64,000 nucleotides of DNA from Guyanagaster necrorhizus (GCF_019112545.1 NW_025064886.1:1287625-1351624); one strand, 5' to 3'. Counted from the first letter of the stretch, positions 48,803 through 62,610 are shown. The notes: a model not told the origin generated them from the sequence alone. A program made the numbers and translations.

Positions 48803-51653
48803 ATGGATCCTCAATACAGCACCCCATCACAGGAAGCCGACGCATACGGACCCCAGCCCCATCCATACCTTCACGAACCACTTTTGTACATTTCGAATCT
48901 TCCTGCTTATGTCTCTGATGAAAACCTTGCTATTGCTTTCGTTACCTGCGGCCCATTCAGACCAAAAATTGTTCGTGATGGGAGCAGCAGCCTGCTGTCC
49001 GGCACAATCGAGTTCAAGTTTCTCGAGAAAGGTTCGTAATTCCTTCAGCTTTGTAACCTTGAATCATTATCTATCCGTTTCAGCCGAGAAAGCTTTGGCC
49101 ACTCTTCAGTCACGTCCAATTCCAGGCCTACAGGCCCCCGTGCCTCTTGTATTGTCCCCGTACCCCCCGACGAACCCGCCCACGCCTCTTCCGCCTCCAT
49201 CTGCCCTTCCGCGGCTCGTGAAACATTTACCTATTGGATACACCGATTCCCAGCTATTTGACATATTCCGACCATATGGCGCACTTGCGTCTGCCCGCAC
49301 TCACACCCACTTTGGTCCCGATACTGGCATGGTCGAATTTTGGAATGAGGACGACGCCAGGAATGCCGAAGAAGCCATGCACTGTGCCGATGTCGAGGGT
49401 CAGAATATCGCTGTCCAGGTGTACCAACAAAGAAGGACGAGCGGTGGTGTGGGGGAATTCAATACTGCTGCACCCACCTTCATCCCTTCGGGATCCATGT
49501 ATACATATGGCGCCCAAGTTTGTCGTGTTTTATGTCGTTTCGTAGCATATATGCTGATTCCATGCAGTACTCTCCCCCTACCCCGCCTCATCGCCAGTCA
49601 TACAGTCCTCGAAGCCCCCCTGCGCCTATTCCCTTCGTACACGGACCGGGCCAACAGGTTCAATTGGCTCCTGTGTCCGGGCCAGGATCTAGTAGCCATA
49701 GTGGGCTGATTGACCCTTGTAATTTGTTCTGCAAAGTACGTGACTTTTTGGAGCATGTGCCACCCGTATTGATCTTTTTTTTTTTTGATAGAACCTTGAC
49801 TCTGACATTGATTCAAATGCTCTCTTTTCGCATTTCCGTCATGTATGTCTGCCCCTTGGTTCTGTTCGTCCTCATAGACTAAACCTTGACGCAGTTCGGT
49901 CAAATCGTCAGGTACGCGGTCTCTAAATCTCACAAAATCTGTTCTGAGACCTTCACCAAGTGCTCGTGTTATGCGTTCCGAGAATGGCGAAAGTCGAGGT
50001 TTCGGCTTCGTCTCGTATCAGACCCCTGATCAAGGTAGGCGTTTGAAGCCTGAAAAGTATAATCAAATTCATCATCGACGCATATAGCGGCCGCGGCCAT
50101 GCATGCCATGAACGGCGTAACAATCGGCAGCAAGCAAATCGCTGTGCGATTGCACGAGCCCAAACAGCTGCGACAAGAGAAGCTAGCTCAGCGTTTCGGT
50201 GGACATAATGGACATCCCAGGAATTCTAGCGGTGCTACGAGTCCTACGCTCAGTGAAGGTGCAGAAAGCATTGGCGGGTGGGGAAGTCCTCGTCAGCGAT
50301 CCATCAACCTAGGATCTCCGCCTGGCAGTCACCACGAGAGGGCCGAGCGAGGTAGAAGGGGCAGTGGGAGCTATTATAACGTACGTTATACTTTGCCCTC
50401 GTGCTTCCACGTTTTTGACATCACTCTAGGCTGCTCTGTCCGGCACACTCAATCTCCCTATGCGCTACGACGAGCTTGCTGGACTCTCGCCTGTCGTTCG
50501 TAAAGAAGTTCTGACCGGAGACCTCAGCCGCCGTGTCAAGACCCTTGGAACAGTCGATACCCCAGACATTGACGCCGTAGTGGAAGCGCTGCTCAGCAGC
50601 TCCTTGAGCGAGGTCGTCCAATGCATCGAAGACCCCGATAAGCTATCTGAGCATGTTGAGAGCATCAAGCGCAGCCTCCGTCTCTCTGAAGCTTCGCCGC
50701 CAAAGTCTCGATCCCCTTCAGCGTCAGCATCTCAGGACTCCATTGATCCTAATGGTCTTGCTGCAACAGCGAGTGCCCCTGAATACCCTTCCACTCCCAT
50801 ATCCGCCAATGGTTCTTTAGCCACCCCCCCTAGAACGTCATCCCCCTCTGGTTCTGTTCCTCCGACATCCGAGAGAGATCGGATGATCGCAGCTGTGAAC
50901 AAGTTTGAATCTTCTCGTCAGGGCGAGCTTACTGAGCTGCTGATGAGCTTGCCGAAGCGCGAGCGTGCGATGTGCCTATTCAACGTTGAGATTCTTCGTG
51001 CGAAACTGGCAGATGCGAAGATGGTGTTGGATAGCGAAGACGGAGAGGAGGAGGAACAACCGGAGGTTCCCCAACAAGTACCCGTCACGCCGCAGAACAA
51101 GAAGACGACACCTCCAAAGGTGGAGGAGTCTCCACAGACGCCTGATCTCTCGTCTCGAGGACCATCCGCGACGGCATCGCCTTTGCCTGGAACCCCTTCT
51201 GGGCCCACATACACGATTGCATCACTTGCGAGACTGCCAGCCGCTGAGGTTGTTAGATTGGCATCATCTTCTCATGCAGCTCTACCGATACCCAAAGCCG
51301 ACCCGTCAATCGTTCAAGCTACCGATGCCTTTATCGACGGACTTTTGGATAAGCCAACAAACCTGCAGAAACAACAATTAGGCGACAAGTTGTATGTTCA
51401 TTTTGATGCTGCTCTGTCCTATGCTGATGTCATTCCCCTCAGATTCAAGGTTGTCAAATCCTTCGGTATCAAAGCTGCGGTAAGGCCGAAGTCGTTCCTT
51501 TTCCCTCAGCTGTGCTAATGCCATGTTTGTGAACAGCCGAAAGTTACTATCGCTCTCCTTGATCAAGAAGATCTTCGCGCCCTCGCACATCTCATGAACA
51601 GTTACCCCAGTGTCTTGAAAGATAAAGCTCAGGCAGTGGTCATTAACAAATAA
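48803..51653 (+). CDS. RRM4: Rrm4-like RNA-binding protein (three RRMs plus MLLE-type C-terminus)
   Basis: In Ustilago maydis, Rrm4 links mRNAs to moving endosomes. Ten exons: 48803-49031, 49084-49517, 49568-49735, 49792-49842, 49895-49911, 49961-50034, 50088-50380, 50430-51391, 51443-51479, 51537-51653; 793 residues. RRM1 begins PLLYISNLPAYVSDENLAIA, RRM2 is RLVKHLPIGYTDSQLFDIFR, and RRM3 is CNLFCKNLDSDIDSNALF with GESRGFGFVSY. After a Ser/Pro linker come PABC/MLLE-like helices: LAGLSPVVRKEVLTGDLSRR, ELLMSLPKRERAMCLFNVEI, and a last one with LGDKLFKVVKSFGIKAAPKV and LAHLMNSYPSVLKDKA. The final MLLE would bind PAM2-like motifs of an endosomal adaptor. Exon 5 is 17 nt. The orthology call rests on architecture and length. 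Confidence 0.85.
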
Positions 51654-52939
51654 GCGAACCCGCTTTTGCTACCCTAACTTTCGAACTGCTCTTTTCTTGT
51701 GAATCAATTCAACATCTATATCCATATCCACTCTCATTCATTACTCGGGCTCAATGGTAACTCTTTTATAACAATATATCGGAAGATCTTTACATTTACT
51801 CTACAATTAGTTCTTCCTTCCTGATTTACCCGAGTTTGACTTCTCGTGCTCCCAACGCTCCCCACCCATTGCAATCCAGCCTCTTTCTGTAGTATTTTGA
51901 TGACGACCCTTGATGACGACCAACGTTTGTGATTCTACACCGACAAATCCTTTTGCTATTTTCCCTTTCCTATTTGTGGTGCACGTTAATGATGTTTCTT
52001 TCTTTTGGTAACGAATACAGCACCTCATTTCTTTTTCTTTTTGCATTCACTTAATACGGGGCTAGGGAGAATTGTCAAACTGTGCTAGGCGAATACGATC
52101 ATGTCTTGAATGTATTAAAAGTAGTACCGTGTATATCAAGAAGGATGGTTAGGTCTGTAGTCGTAATGGTTCGATCGACTGCAGTATTTATAGAGGTGTC
52201 GTACTTGTTCATAGGCGGTGATTACCTGAAACGGATAAGGTTTTGCCCTTGGCGCCAAACAAACACGATATTTAAAGCGTGACCATCAATGTCACGGCTC
52301 GTAAAATTTTCTTTCCGTCTCGACCAAGAGGATCGACTTTTTTTGTGAGTCCTTTTCCCAGCTGGTCATCTCGGCGATGAAAAAACAATTATCTGCAAAC
52401 CTATTGCGACGTACACGCAAGTGTACCCTGGGCTGGACTTCCCTCGGGAACCATTCAAGTCTCTGACTTCGTGTCTTCCTACTAACTGTTGGGCACGCGC
52501 TGATTATGGTGTATATCATCCCAGGTCTTTCATTCTGGCTGTAGCATCACGACTCGACGCGTTGGATCCAGGATTATATACTTGTTATATGGGTCGTCTG
52601 CTCCCTTCCACGCTGTAGTGTCACCTAATTCAATATGCATTTTTCAAAATATCGTGAGACCATTAAGCCTGGTAATGTTTTTGTTGCATGATTCTAATCG
52701 CCACGGTTCCGAATGTCGAATTGTTTTTGAATGTGGTACCTGCGTGGACGATACGATCCTCGCTCGACGCCACGTGCGAACCTGAAAAAACAGGGGAGCG
52801 TGGGAAGGTTGATGAGGGCCTGTATCCGTTAACGCTTTTTCAACGCTTACGTTTAAGCGACACCTCTCTCTGGTGCTCCTTCCAGCGGCCCTTCGTCGTG
52901 CACTGCGGGGCCGGGTGCGACGACGACGACGCGCTCCTG
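51654..52939. other. Intergenic region, no supported gene
   Basis: About 1.3 kb between RRM4 and the next gene in the same direction. The first 150-200 bases likely form the RRM4 3' UTR. A run of about 80 codons is open just upstream of the next start but without an acceptable ATG context, so it is left out. Confidence 0.4.
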
Positions 52940-55900
52940 ATGACAACGAAGAGTCAGAGCCCATCCTCGCTTTCCCGGCTATCGCGCTTTGGTGTCTCCT
53001 TCAAGTCCAGTGCCTCGTCGCCAAAGTCACGGAACCGAAATCCGGAAAAACCAGCTGCGGAGGACAACTGGTATATTCCGTACAACGGTCCTTTTGAGGC
53101 TCCCAGGCAACCGTACGCTAAGCCTAAAGAAAGGGACAGTTGGGGTGACTCTCTGTATGTCGATGAAAAGGATGAGCAAGTCTCGCAGGATGGACGCCAC
53201 GGGAGCCAGCGAATCGCGCAAACCGGATGGGGCGATAAAGGGCGGCCTAGGGCTCATACGGAGTCTGCGATCACGAGCAAGAGTGGCTCGTCTACGTTTG
53301 CAGATGCAAGTCACCATGGACTTCGTAACAGAAACGGCCGACATCCTGCTCCTTCCTATGTCAACGTCGGAGGCGTAGGAGAATCTCCAGTACCCCGAAT
53401 ACGCTATGAATCTACCTCGAAGTCGCCTTTTGCCAGTATATTCTCCTTTAGTTCTTCAAAGAAACGAGCATCACCGCCAGCCTCTATTTCGACGAAGAGT
53501 GATTCCAAGTGAGCATCTTCTATTTTTCAGGGTGCGGCGACCTTTTCTCGGTCGGTTCGAAATGCGGTCGTAACTGTCAGAGTTGGCTGGTTTTGCGACG
53601 GAGGCAAACCCAGCATCGATGTACCATATCTGTCATTGAACATTTTTGCCCTGCGTTTCGACCGACACGAGAAAGTCACCTCCTAATTATCTTTTCATCA
53701 TAAACTGATAGCAACCGGAACAGACGCGGTACCCGTACCCGCGATGACGAAGACTACTACAATTCCTATTATTCCACGTTGGTCCAATCGCCTCTCAGGA
53801 ATCAGGACGAACCTAGGGACTTCAGGGTCGAAGATCCCCCCCGTTCTCCAAACAGTCGTATTGGCCGTTCTGAAAACACTCATTCTACGGTATCTGGCCA
53901 GTCATCGCCGACACCTCATCCTTATGCCTATGTGTTTCCCACTGGCAATTATAGCGACGTTCTTAAAACAGCACCCCTCGTGTCCACAGACAGTCGGGAG
54001 TCAGATCCCTTTCAACGAATACCCATGCGTCCCTCACAGAGCACTGGCAATGGCCAGCACTCATTGCTCCATCCTTCATCTGCCGCTGGTCGTCGACTAA
54101 CGAATTCCATCTCCTCTCCCGATTTGCGACTTTCGCCAGCTTCTTCCTCGTCACAAAGACAGCCCAAGTCATCTATTTTGAAGGGCAAAGATCGCTGGCT
54201 TTCACCAGAGACGTGGTGCGATGCTCTGTTCCTTCCCAAACCTCGCTTCAAGGTGAAACAAGATGGGAGTGTCGAGTACGGAAAAGGCAGAATAGTCAGC
54301 CCACCAGGAAGCCCTGTCTTCGCTTCGTTCGGTCAGGCTAATCAGCCACCAGGTGTCTTGTCTCGCGTTCTAGCTCAATCTCGGTCGATGGTTGATCTAT
54401 CCCGTACGGCAGATCCATCGCACAGACACGCTCCTCAGCCGTTTTATATTGCTCACACTCAACCTTCAGGATCTGTTAACGCTGAAGCGGGCCCGTCAAG
54501 ACCGCCACGACCGCGAAGTCTTTCCCTTGATGACCTCGCACTTCCTAGTCCTGTACCGTCATTAGCTCGGTTCGTTGTTCTGTTCCTTAACCGAACGACT
54601 ATATACTAATGTTATCGATTGTTCAGGGTACTTGAGGAAGGCCAAATCCTCGAGCATCAACGTAAAAAATGGCAGATGCAGGCGCAGGGTTCGTTCCAGA
54701 ATAGCCGCGCACGTAACCTTTCTCGAGCACGGACCAAGTCACTCAACTCTAAACAGGCCAAGCGGGCGGAGGTGAAGCATCCACATATCGATTTCCTCGC
54801 CGCCCGCTCTCTTTTGGGTAATCAGGACCCAATAAACATATCTACCAAAGCTAGGCCACGCACCAAGAGCCAACCTGAAGGCAGTGGCGGAGCCACGTTC
54901 TCCAGATCATCGCACGCCCATTCGAATTCCCTATCAAAAACGTCCAAGTCATCCAAATCGCACTCTCAGGGTCATTCCAGGAACGATTCGTGGGGAAGGA
55001 AAGTCGCTAAAACCACCGGTGGGGCGCTTTGTGGCTTCGATGCGTCCGCGTTGACTCCGACAGAAGAGAAAAAACTGCCATTTGACGATGTGTTGGCGGC
55101 CGAGGGAACGAGGGTTATCCGGTTCGAGGACCCCTCGACGATTCGCGACTCCGTACTGCGGTTGACTCCGCCACAGGGACCGTCGCCTACACCATCCGCG
55201 GGGACGGACCTGCGTATGGGTATCGCTCTGTCTACGCCACCGATGGATATCGAGGACCGGGAGTCTATCAGATTGCCGACTCACCCGTACGCGCAAGGAG
55301 GGCGGTATACGTACACTAGCTCTCCAAGCCGTGGTTCCGAATTTGCGGGTCCGCATCCCTCTTCGGTGGTCGGTGGTGACCGAGAACATCTGGATGTGTC
55401 TCAACGTCACAGACTGCCTCCCAGAGCCCTTAACCATCCCTACGCCCAGTATGCTGATCACGATTCGTACACCGGCAGCGACCGAATTGTCCCCAATCCC
55501 CGTCCGGATAGTAATGTTTCGCCTGCCTCAAAAATGTGGGCGCGACTTTCACCAAATGGGGTGGTGCAGGAGATACTCCCTGAAGAGATCAGATACTCTC
55601 CATTTGTTCATGCGAAGGGATCTGGGTCAAACATACGGCATTCCGGGAATATCATTGATACCATTGGGGTTGGGGAGGCGCTCTTCAACGCCGGTGAGGT
55701 TCGTGGGAGTAAGGATAGCGGACTTGGTGCGAGCGAGGAGCAAGGCGTGCGTGTCCAAGTGGACGAAAAGCCTCATCCGTATAGCAATTACCGACGACCC
55801 GTGGAATACGACGTCACACGCCCCTTGTATTTCCACAGGCCTGAAAAGCCTCTTCCATCACGACCAGAAGAGGACACGATCGTGGTGACTCCAACGCCAA

Positions 55901-56857
55901 CCATTACACCGCAGCGACTGGCCCCTGCTCATGGATTATCGCCTTCAACAGACCGGACACCAGAGACGAATTCTTCACAGGCTTCGCCACGGCCGCTCGG
56001 AAGTCCCGATGACTTGGAACATTTCCAAGACCTCTTTTATCGCCCCGGCCAGACGATTGGACCTGCATTATCCAGAAATCCGTCTTCGCGGAGCGGGCTC
56101 ACAACCCTGGCGAATCAGCTCAACCAGGAATTTGGGAAGAGGGAACGGCACGTCTCGGGTAGCAGCAGTTCAGGTTTCAGTCGTCCGAGTGGTGATGGGA
56201 TGCAGTTTGTACTTTCGGAGCGGCCTGACGGTGCTTCTGCAGCCCGTCGGGGAAGCATCATACCGCCATTCCATCCATCTGTGACTATTCCGGAAGATGT
56301 GGAGTCTTCGCGTGCGTCTTCAGTGGTTGAACGATCACCGGTGGAGGCGGCTAGCGATGGTTGGTGATCTCTCCTTTATCTTGAAATTGCCTCGTGCTCA
56401 AATTCCTTCTTCAGAAGCGTTCAAGTTGGGACAAGTGGAGTCTCAGGCAACACCCCCAACTATGTCTAGCGTCCATCGGTCCTCTTTCACCGGGCTCATG
56501 TCCTTCACACCCGGTCGCAACCCACCTCCCCCGGAAGAGGAGGAAGATCAAGACAACACGGTCACCATACGTAATTCTCGTGCTCTGCTGCATCCTTCAT
56601 CCTCAGGACTTCCTTCCTCTGACCTCACGCGAAGTAGCTACTTGACTAACTCAAGTCTCTATTCGCGCATCTCCAACCTCTCTGACTTTCCTGTTCCCCC
56701 CACTCAGGATATGCCAGCACGTATGTCGTATACCAGTTCCTACTTTGATGACCAATATACTGCTCGCGATGCTCGAAGCGTCACGAGTAGCCGGCGGATG
56801 ACTTTTGGTGGAGATGAAGAGATCGACCAACTCCTGGCCAGTCTATCTACGAACTGA
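52940..56857 (+). CDS. Large low-complexity Ser/Pro-rich protein, function unknown
   Basis: Four exons, 52940-53508, 53712-54569, 54627-56359 and 56415-56857, give 1,200 residues in consistent phase. The start MTTKSQSPSSLSRLSRFG was chosen because the open frame upstream is unlike protein. Composition is Ser, Pro, Arg and His rich throughout and suggests intrinsic disorder. Recurrent HPYA(Y/Q) motifs occur (PTPHPYAYVF, LPTHPYAQGG, ALNHPYAQYA). An island with more order lies at the end of exon 2 (DRWLSPETWCDALFLPKPRF). The end reads RRMTFGGDEEIDQLLASLST, which looks like a short conserved tail. I do not recognise the family; a cell-polarity or signalling scaffold is conceivable but unsupported. 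Confidence 0.78.
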
Positions 56858-57234
56858 TTTTCCGGACCGGCCTGCCACCTTGCCTTACCAGCCATAATAT
56901 TGGTTTTTGTATCTTTATTATTGTTATCCTGTACTTGTGAATCTTAGAGAGCTGTGCATGTGTTCCCAATCTTTCGATACGATACTTATTGTCATTTGAT
57001 TCGCCGGGGTTCTGCTATTCAATAATTTATACGTGTATATTTCTTGCATCGCTTTTGGATTGGTAGTACATGGCACTGAATTACCTTTCATATAAGGAGA
57101 ATAATAATACGGATATCAGGTGCTACTTATACAGAAGGGAAAATCAGAGCAACTCGTCAAAGCGTTACAACAATAGCACAGAAAGAAAAGATCAAACAGA
57201 TAGCTAGAACTCTTGGTCATCATCCCTCAAGACC
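56858..57234. other. Convergent 3' UTR region
   Basis: About 380 AT-rich bases between the ends of the Ser/Pro-rich protein gene and SMC1. It holds presumably both 3' UTRs and nothing else visible. Confidence 0.5.
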
Positions 57235-60200
57235 TCATTCATCATATTGCGTAAGCTAGATTCATGACCACTTAGTGCGACTGCCCAGCAAGCAAAGACA
57301 TGAAATACTCACGTCCAAAGTCAGGGTCGATGAACTATTGACCTCCTGGTCACGATATATTCCGACAAGAGAATTACCTCGTTCATATAATGAACCCTTT
57401 AAACTGATTACGATGAATTGGAAAGAATCAGAAGCCTGGGCGCGTATGTAGTTGGCAATCTTGGCAACGTTGGTGTTGTCAAGAGCGGCATCGACCTCAT
57501 CCAGGACGAAGAAGGGTGCAGGTTGATAGCTACAACATGATTTTCAGGTATTGTTGGAAATTGAGAAAAATCTCGGTCTAACCTATGAATAGCAAACAGC
57601 AGTGCAAGGGCGGCAACCGTCTTCTCTCCACCAGACAGCTGTTCCATGTCCCGGAAACGCTTCATGGGTGGCATCGCATGATATTTTATACCCGCGTTGT
57701 ACGGTTCCTGCGAACTTGTTCATACTCCGTCGATTCGAAACCAAAGAAATGACGCACCTCATTGTCTTCTAAACTGAGGTATGCTACACCTCCCATGGGA
57801 GCGGCCTTTCCTCTGGTCAGATCCTTGTAAACGACGTCAATGCGATCGGAAATATGATTGTAGGCCTTGTTAAACAAATCACAGCTGAAATTTCGATATC
57901 AATGAAATAAATTGCAATATGCTTAGGACACGACGCACCGCTTTTTCTTGATTTCTTGGAATTTATCACGTGCATTCTTTGAATCCTTGCGAGCCAGGTC
58001 TGCCTCTTTCTCCGTCTCGGCCAACTTGGCTTCAACATCATCAAGACTAGATGCGGGTTTAATAAGCTGAAACGGGGTATCAGACGGCGGATCAACGCAT
58101 ACCGTTCCATCGCTTTGAGGTTAGGAGCCATGCGTTCAATTTCCCCGTTTAGCTTGCTTACTGAAGCATCAAATTCGGCTAGTGCATCCGCCGAGCCATC
58201 CTGTTCGCGAAGAGATAAGCCACTTGTCAATGCATCAAAGCCGCAAATTACCTCTCGTTCATCATCATCTAGGGACTCGAAGTTTACTTCAATGCCGAAA
58301 TCGTCAACACGTTTAGGCTGCTGTGTGCCTTCTTCATCTTCGTCAACATCCATGGCGACTTCGTCGCGAAGATTCTAGCAGTTCCGTTCAACTTGCGTCA
58401 TTGACATCGTTACGAGCATACCTCTTCCATTGGTACATTTCTCAAGTTGCCTTCCAGTAAAGGTAGTTTAATCTCCTCCAACCGACATTTACGATAAATC
58501 GCAGAACGCTCCAGAGCAAGCTTCTCGATTTCGTCGTTCTAGAGACGCACTTTATCAGCACAGACCGAACGTTATAAATCAAAGGCCATACTCGAAGTGT
58601 GATCTCTTTGAGGGCCTGCTCGAGAACTTTGGACGCTTTGAGTGTAGTTTTCTTCACTTGATCTACATGCCTGGTTTTTTCTTCTAGGGCCGACTGCAAA
58701 ATCGTCAGTTCCTCTTTGAACGACGCGATCATGGCCTCAGAATTTGATATATCATTCTCGGCGGCCTCCTTCTGGGCCTCGAGCCTCTCCAAAACATCTT
58801 TTTCCGTTGATATAACACCCTCAAGATGCTGGCTACGTTCGCGCGCACTCTCCAGTGCTTCGCTTTCAAAGTCGCACCTTTACGTGGCAAAGAAGATCAA
58901 CGAAAAGAAGTAACTCAAAACGCATAGAACATACTGATGTGTCAAACGTGCTATCTGACTGTCATATCGTAATCGAGCTTCACTTTCTTCTTGAGCAACC
59001 TTGAGTTGGCGTTCTTCATACTCACGGATGTGAGAAACTTTGATCCTCCGGCAGAAAGCCGAGAAGACTCGATCTTCAGCAGCATCGACTGAAGACTTGA
59101 GGTTGGCAATCTGACTCTGCAGGTCATCGTATGCGCTTTGAGTCTATGCACAAACTTGGGTCAAATATCAGACAGATAGTGCCTTGAATGCACCTAACCT
59201 TCTTTAGCTCGGGCGTAATAGTCTTCAGTTCCTTGTCAATGTGCCGAAGCTCATCTTTGATACCTGTGAGTCGGAGCTTGCAGGCAGTCTAGACGCTCGC
59301 GAACATTAGACGAGATGTTTCACGGAAGTACTACACGTCTTACCAGATCATCCTTTGAAATATTAATTGCCGATTCTAGACGAGAAACCTCTGCGAAGAG
59401 ATTGTCATCGTTCTTTCCACGAGGTTTCTGCTTGCTGAGATCGCGGAGTGTGCTAAGCAGCGAATCTCTTTGACGTTTCAGTCCTTGCATACACCATGTC
59501 AGCATCACAACCCTTACCGCAGCGCCAAACGCACCTTGCACGTCCTTTTCATCCCACTTCTTCCCTCCACCGTGAGTGCTCCGGCCACCAGTGATTAAAC
59601 CACTCTTGTGAATGATAGTACCCTCCAGCGTCACAGCTACACGTAGAGTCGTTTAAATGCCATCCATTGAGATAGAGCAGTGAACACGGTACCTTTCACT
59701 TCTTGCCCTTTCTCATAACAGACCATCCTCGCCACTTCCATCGTATCGCAAACAAGGGCGTTTCCGCACGCATGATGCAAGGCCCGCTCTACCGCTGGCT
59801 CATATTGTATCACATCAAGCGCCAACCTCGCACCTTTTGCAAAGGACCGGAACTTGTCATTGACTGGCTTCACTTGAATTGTGTCCAAGGGTATGAATGT
59901 CGCCTGTCCAGCACGTTGCGTACGCATGTACTATGTATACACCAGTTAGTCCTATTCATATCAGTGAAGAAGAGAGCAAACCTCGATGCAGTCAATAGCC
60001 GTCCTCTCTTCGTCAACAACAACAGAATCTGTGTTCCGTCCTAGTACGACAGACACTGCAGTGTCATATTTTCTTTGAGAGGGCTTGCACAGATCGACAA
60101 CACGTCCACGAACACCTTCGTAATAAAAATGAATGGTGTGATAAACAATGGGTGAAGATATGCTGACCTGGAAACAGGCGCTGAAGATTGGCCAAGGTTT

Positions 60201-62178
60201 CCTTCAACTTAGCCTCCTTTTCCGACTCGTGCTGGTCCACACCCGCTTGCAACAACTGCTGGTAGATGTGTTGCAGTTTTTCGTTAGCTTGAGCTTCTAA
60301 TTGCCTACGATATAACGCGTCGATTTCAAACGTCTCAAGGAACAATTGGCCGAGGACTTACGCGATCTTAGTCCGCTCTGATTGCTGATTGTCTAGTTCC
60401 TGCTTGGTCGCAGCTAGCTCGGCCTGGAGAGTGGATATTTTCTGCTCCAACTGATGGATACCACACCTTTAAACGTAGGCCAGACGACGAATACACAAAC
60501 AAACGTACCTCGGCCCTCTTCTCAGTCTGTACACGAGAGTCTTCGATTCGTTGATTCCGCTTCTCGGTACAGCTTTGGTGTTTTTCTCGAAGAAGATTCA
60601 GGGTTCGGCCTGAAGTCTTCTCGTCCCTAGTAAGCATCTCCAGAGACTGTCGTTCATCGACAGCAAGGGAGCTTGCGGAGGCTTTCCTGTAAGATGGATG
60701 TCAGAGTCGGAGGCAATACAAGGAGGGCATTGGCTTACAATCGCGCATACTCCTCTAGACTCTCTTCGCTCAGAGCCATGTTATGATGTGAAGCCATCCT
60801 CTGCACCTCTAATCAAACATATCAGACAATCTCTATGTCGAAACGGAGGAGGACAAACCTTGAGCTACATTGGCGGCCTTCTGTACGCTCTCAAGTTCGT
60901 TCTTCAGCTTATCCACGCGTTCACTGATGTCCTGCTCCGTTTTTTCCACTTCTTCCTTCGTCTTCCCGGCCTTGTTCATCTTGCGGGTGGAGTGAACAAT
61001 TTGAGCCTCTAGGGACGCAAGGTCGGGTTTCTAAGGTTAAAAAAACTGAGTGTTGCATGCTCAGAGCATGGATTTGTTTCACATACCTTTGCTTCTAGCG
61101 TTTTGTCCGCCTTCTTAATCTTCTTCTCCATTTGCATGACTGATGTCCGTGATTTAGCCTGGTCTGCACGAGCAGTCTCCAAAGCCTGGTCATGAGTACG
61201 TTGCTCATCTCGAAGCCCTGCTAATGCCCGATTTTGCGTCGTAATTTCCCTTGCATTCGAATCGATGTTCTCCTCGATATGAAAAAGTTTGAAGAGGATT
61301 CGTTGGAGATTCAGATGGTCCTGATGGCCAGTCAGACAACAAAAGTGTTAAAAACGGCGGAACATACGCGTTCTTGACACAACGCCTCGAATCTCTCTGC
61401 TTCACCCTTTTGCTCCTTGTATTGCTTGATCTCTCCCGCAATTCCTCGCCTCTTCGAAAAGTTGAACGTCGCGTTCTCAGTCGCCCTCTCTTGGTCCTCC
61501 TTGGCCTTTTCATATTCCGCTGCAAGCTCAAGAGAACCGCTGATCTGCTCTATAAGTTTTGCGAGTTCACGGGGTGACTGCGACGCGACGGCTTCAACGT
61601 CACCCTGGAAAACGAGGAAGTTCTTGGCTTTGACAAGGATGTTGTGGGAGATGAGAGCGGCGTTGTAGTTGGTGTATGTGACAACCTTGCCATTAAGTTT
61701 GTATTCCGAAGCTCCAGTAGTAGATATACTAGGCAGAATACGTTAAATGCGGCACGTCGAAGGCGACCTAACTCACGTTCGCTGAAACAGCCACTCTGTT
61801 CCATCCCCGTCTATGTACACAGCTAGCACCCACGCCTTCCTAGCAGTGCCCTCCCCCTCATCCCCCTCATCCTGATCAGCGGATCCAGCCCCTTCTTCGG
61901 CGGCGCCCTTTGTTAGCTTTCTACCACGGTACACGAGATCCTTCAATTGGGAGCTACGCAACTGTGCGCTCTTCACGCCAAGAACGAAGGATATGGCGTC
62001 CATTAGATTGGATTTGCCAGCTCCGTTAGGTCCAATAATTGACGTGAAATTCTTGAACGGTCCAATAGTCTGGTGTCCGCTGAGTAAATTGAGTTTCAGG
62101 GGGTGGTTAGCAGTCTGTCGAACGAGGAACGCACCGGTAAGACTTAAAGTCGCAGACTTCAATACGTAAAAGCGGCAT
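57235..62178 (-). CDS. SMC1: Cohesin subunit Smc1
   Basis: ATPase subunit of cohesin, pairing with Smc3 to hold sister chromatids. 24 exons give 1,240 residues: 62178-62135, 62079-61777, 61728-61368, 61320-61087, 61030-60859, 60808-60739, 60686-60509, 60450-60362, 60304-60168, 60115-59982, 59930-59693, 59636-59535, 59483-59344, 59288-59199, 59143-58935, 58877-58592, 58538-58422, 58374-58252, 58200-58103, 58046-57939, 57884-57758, 57707-57583, 57529-57313, 57255-57235. The head begins [16 protein letters not shown] with Walker [12 protein letters not shown]. Long coiled coils flank the hinge (exons 10-12, [12 protein letters not shown] to GGRSTHGGG). The C-terminal head has signature LSGGEKT and Walker [13 protein letters not shown]. 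Two 51-nt introns (after exons 12 and 18) are open in frame; the second is the less certain. Confidence 0.95.
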
Positions 62179-62434
62179 ATTTGCTACGATAATGTCGAGA
62201 ATGTACGAGGAGAGCTGCGAAGAGCGTGGCAGCCAGACGCCACAAGATATACGTCGCGGTTCGCGTCAAGGCGCGTGTCACACTAGGTCACGCTCTCGCT
62301 TGCCTGACGTCTGACCGGGGGGCTGTCGGACGATGGCGTCACAGTATACATACCTTTTTTCCTTAATGTCTACATAATACTGATTTGCTGTGTGCTAAAC
62401 GTAACCACAACGGGACCAGCTACCCTTACACACT

Positions 62435-62460
62435 TTGGTACCCGAGTATTTGGGTACCAA
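62435..62460. promoter_or_regulatory. 9-bp inverted repeat in the SMC1 promoter region
   Basis: TTGGTACCC and GGGTACCAA face each other across 8 nt, about 260 nt upstream of the SMC1 start and about 200 nt downstream of the NDUFB7 stop. The symmetry suits a dimeric DNA-binding protein, but none can be named. Confidence 0.35.
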
Positions 62461-62610
62461 CACTGTACAATGGTGGACAAGGCACTTATGAGTCGTGACC
62501 CATCCCCAGCGTAGAAAACACCACTCGGGCAGGGAAAGCAGGGCATCACCAAGAAATTGAAATATTAGCTCGCTAAAAGCGTCTCAGAAAATGGAAGCTG
62601 AGGTCGAGCG

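Noticed and set aside
57347..57378. Additional intron near the SMC1 C-terminus (donor GTAATT)
   Set aside because: Reading through gives the conserved [13 protein letters not shown] sequence of Smc1, so the segment is exon.
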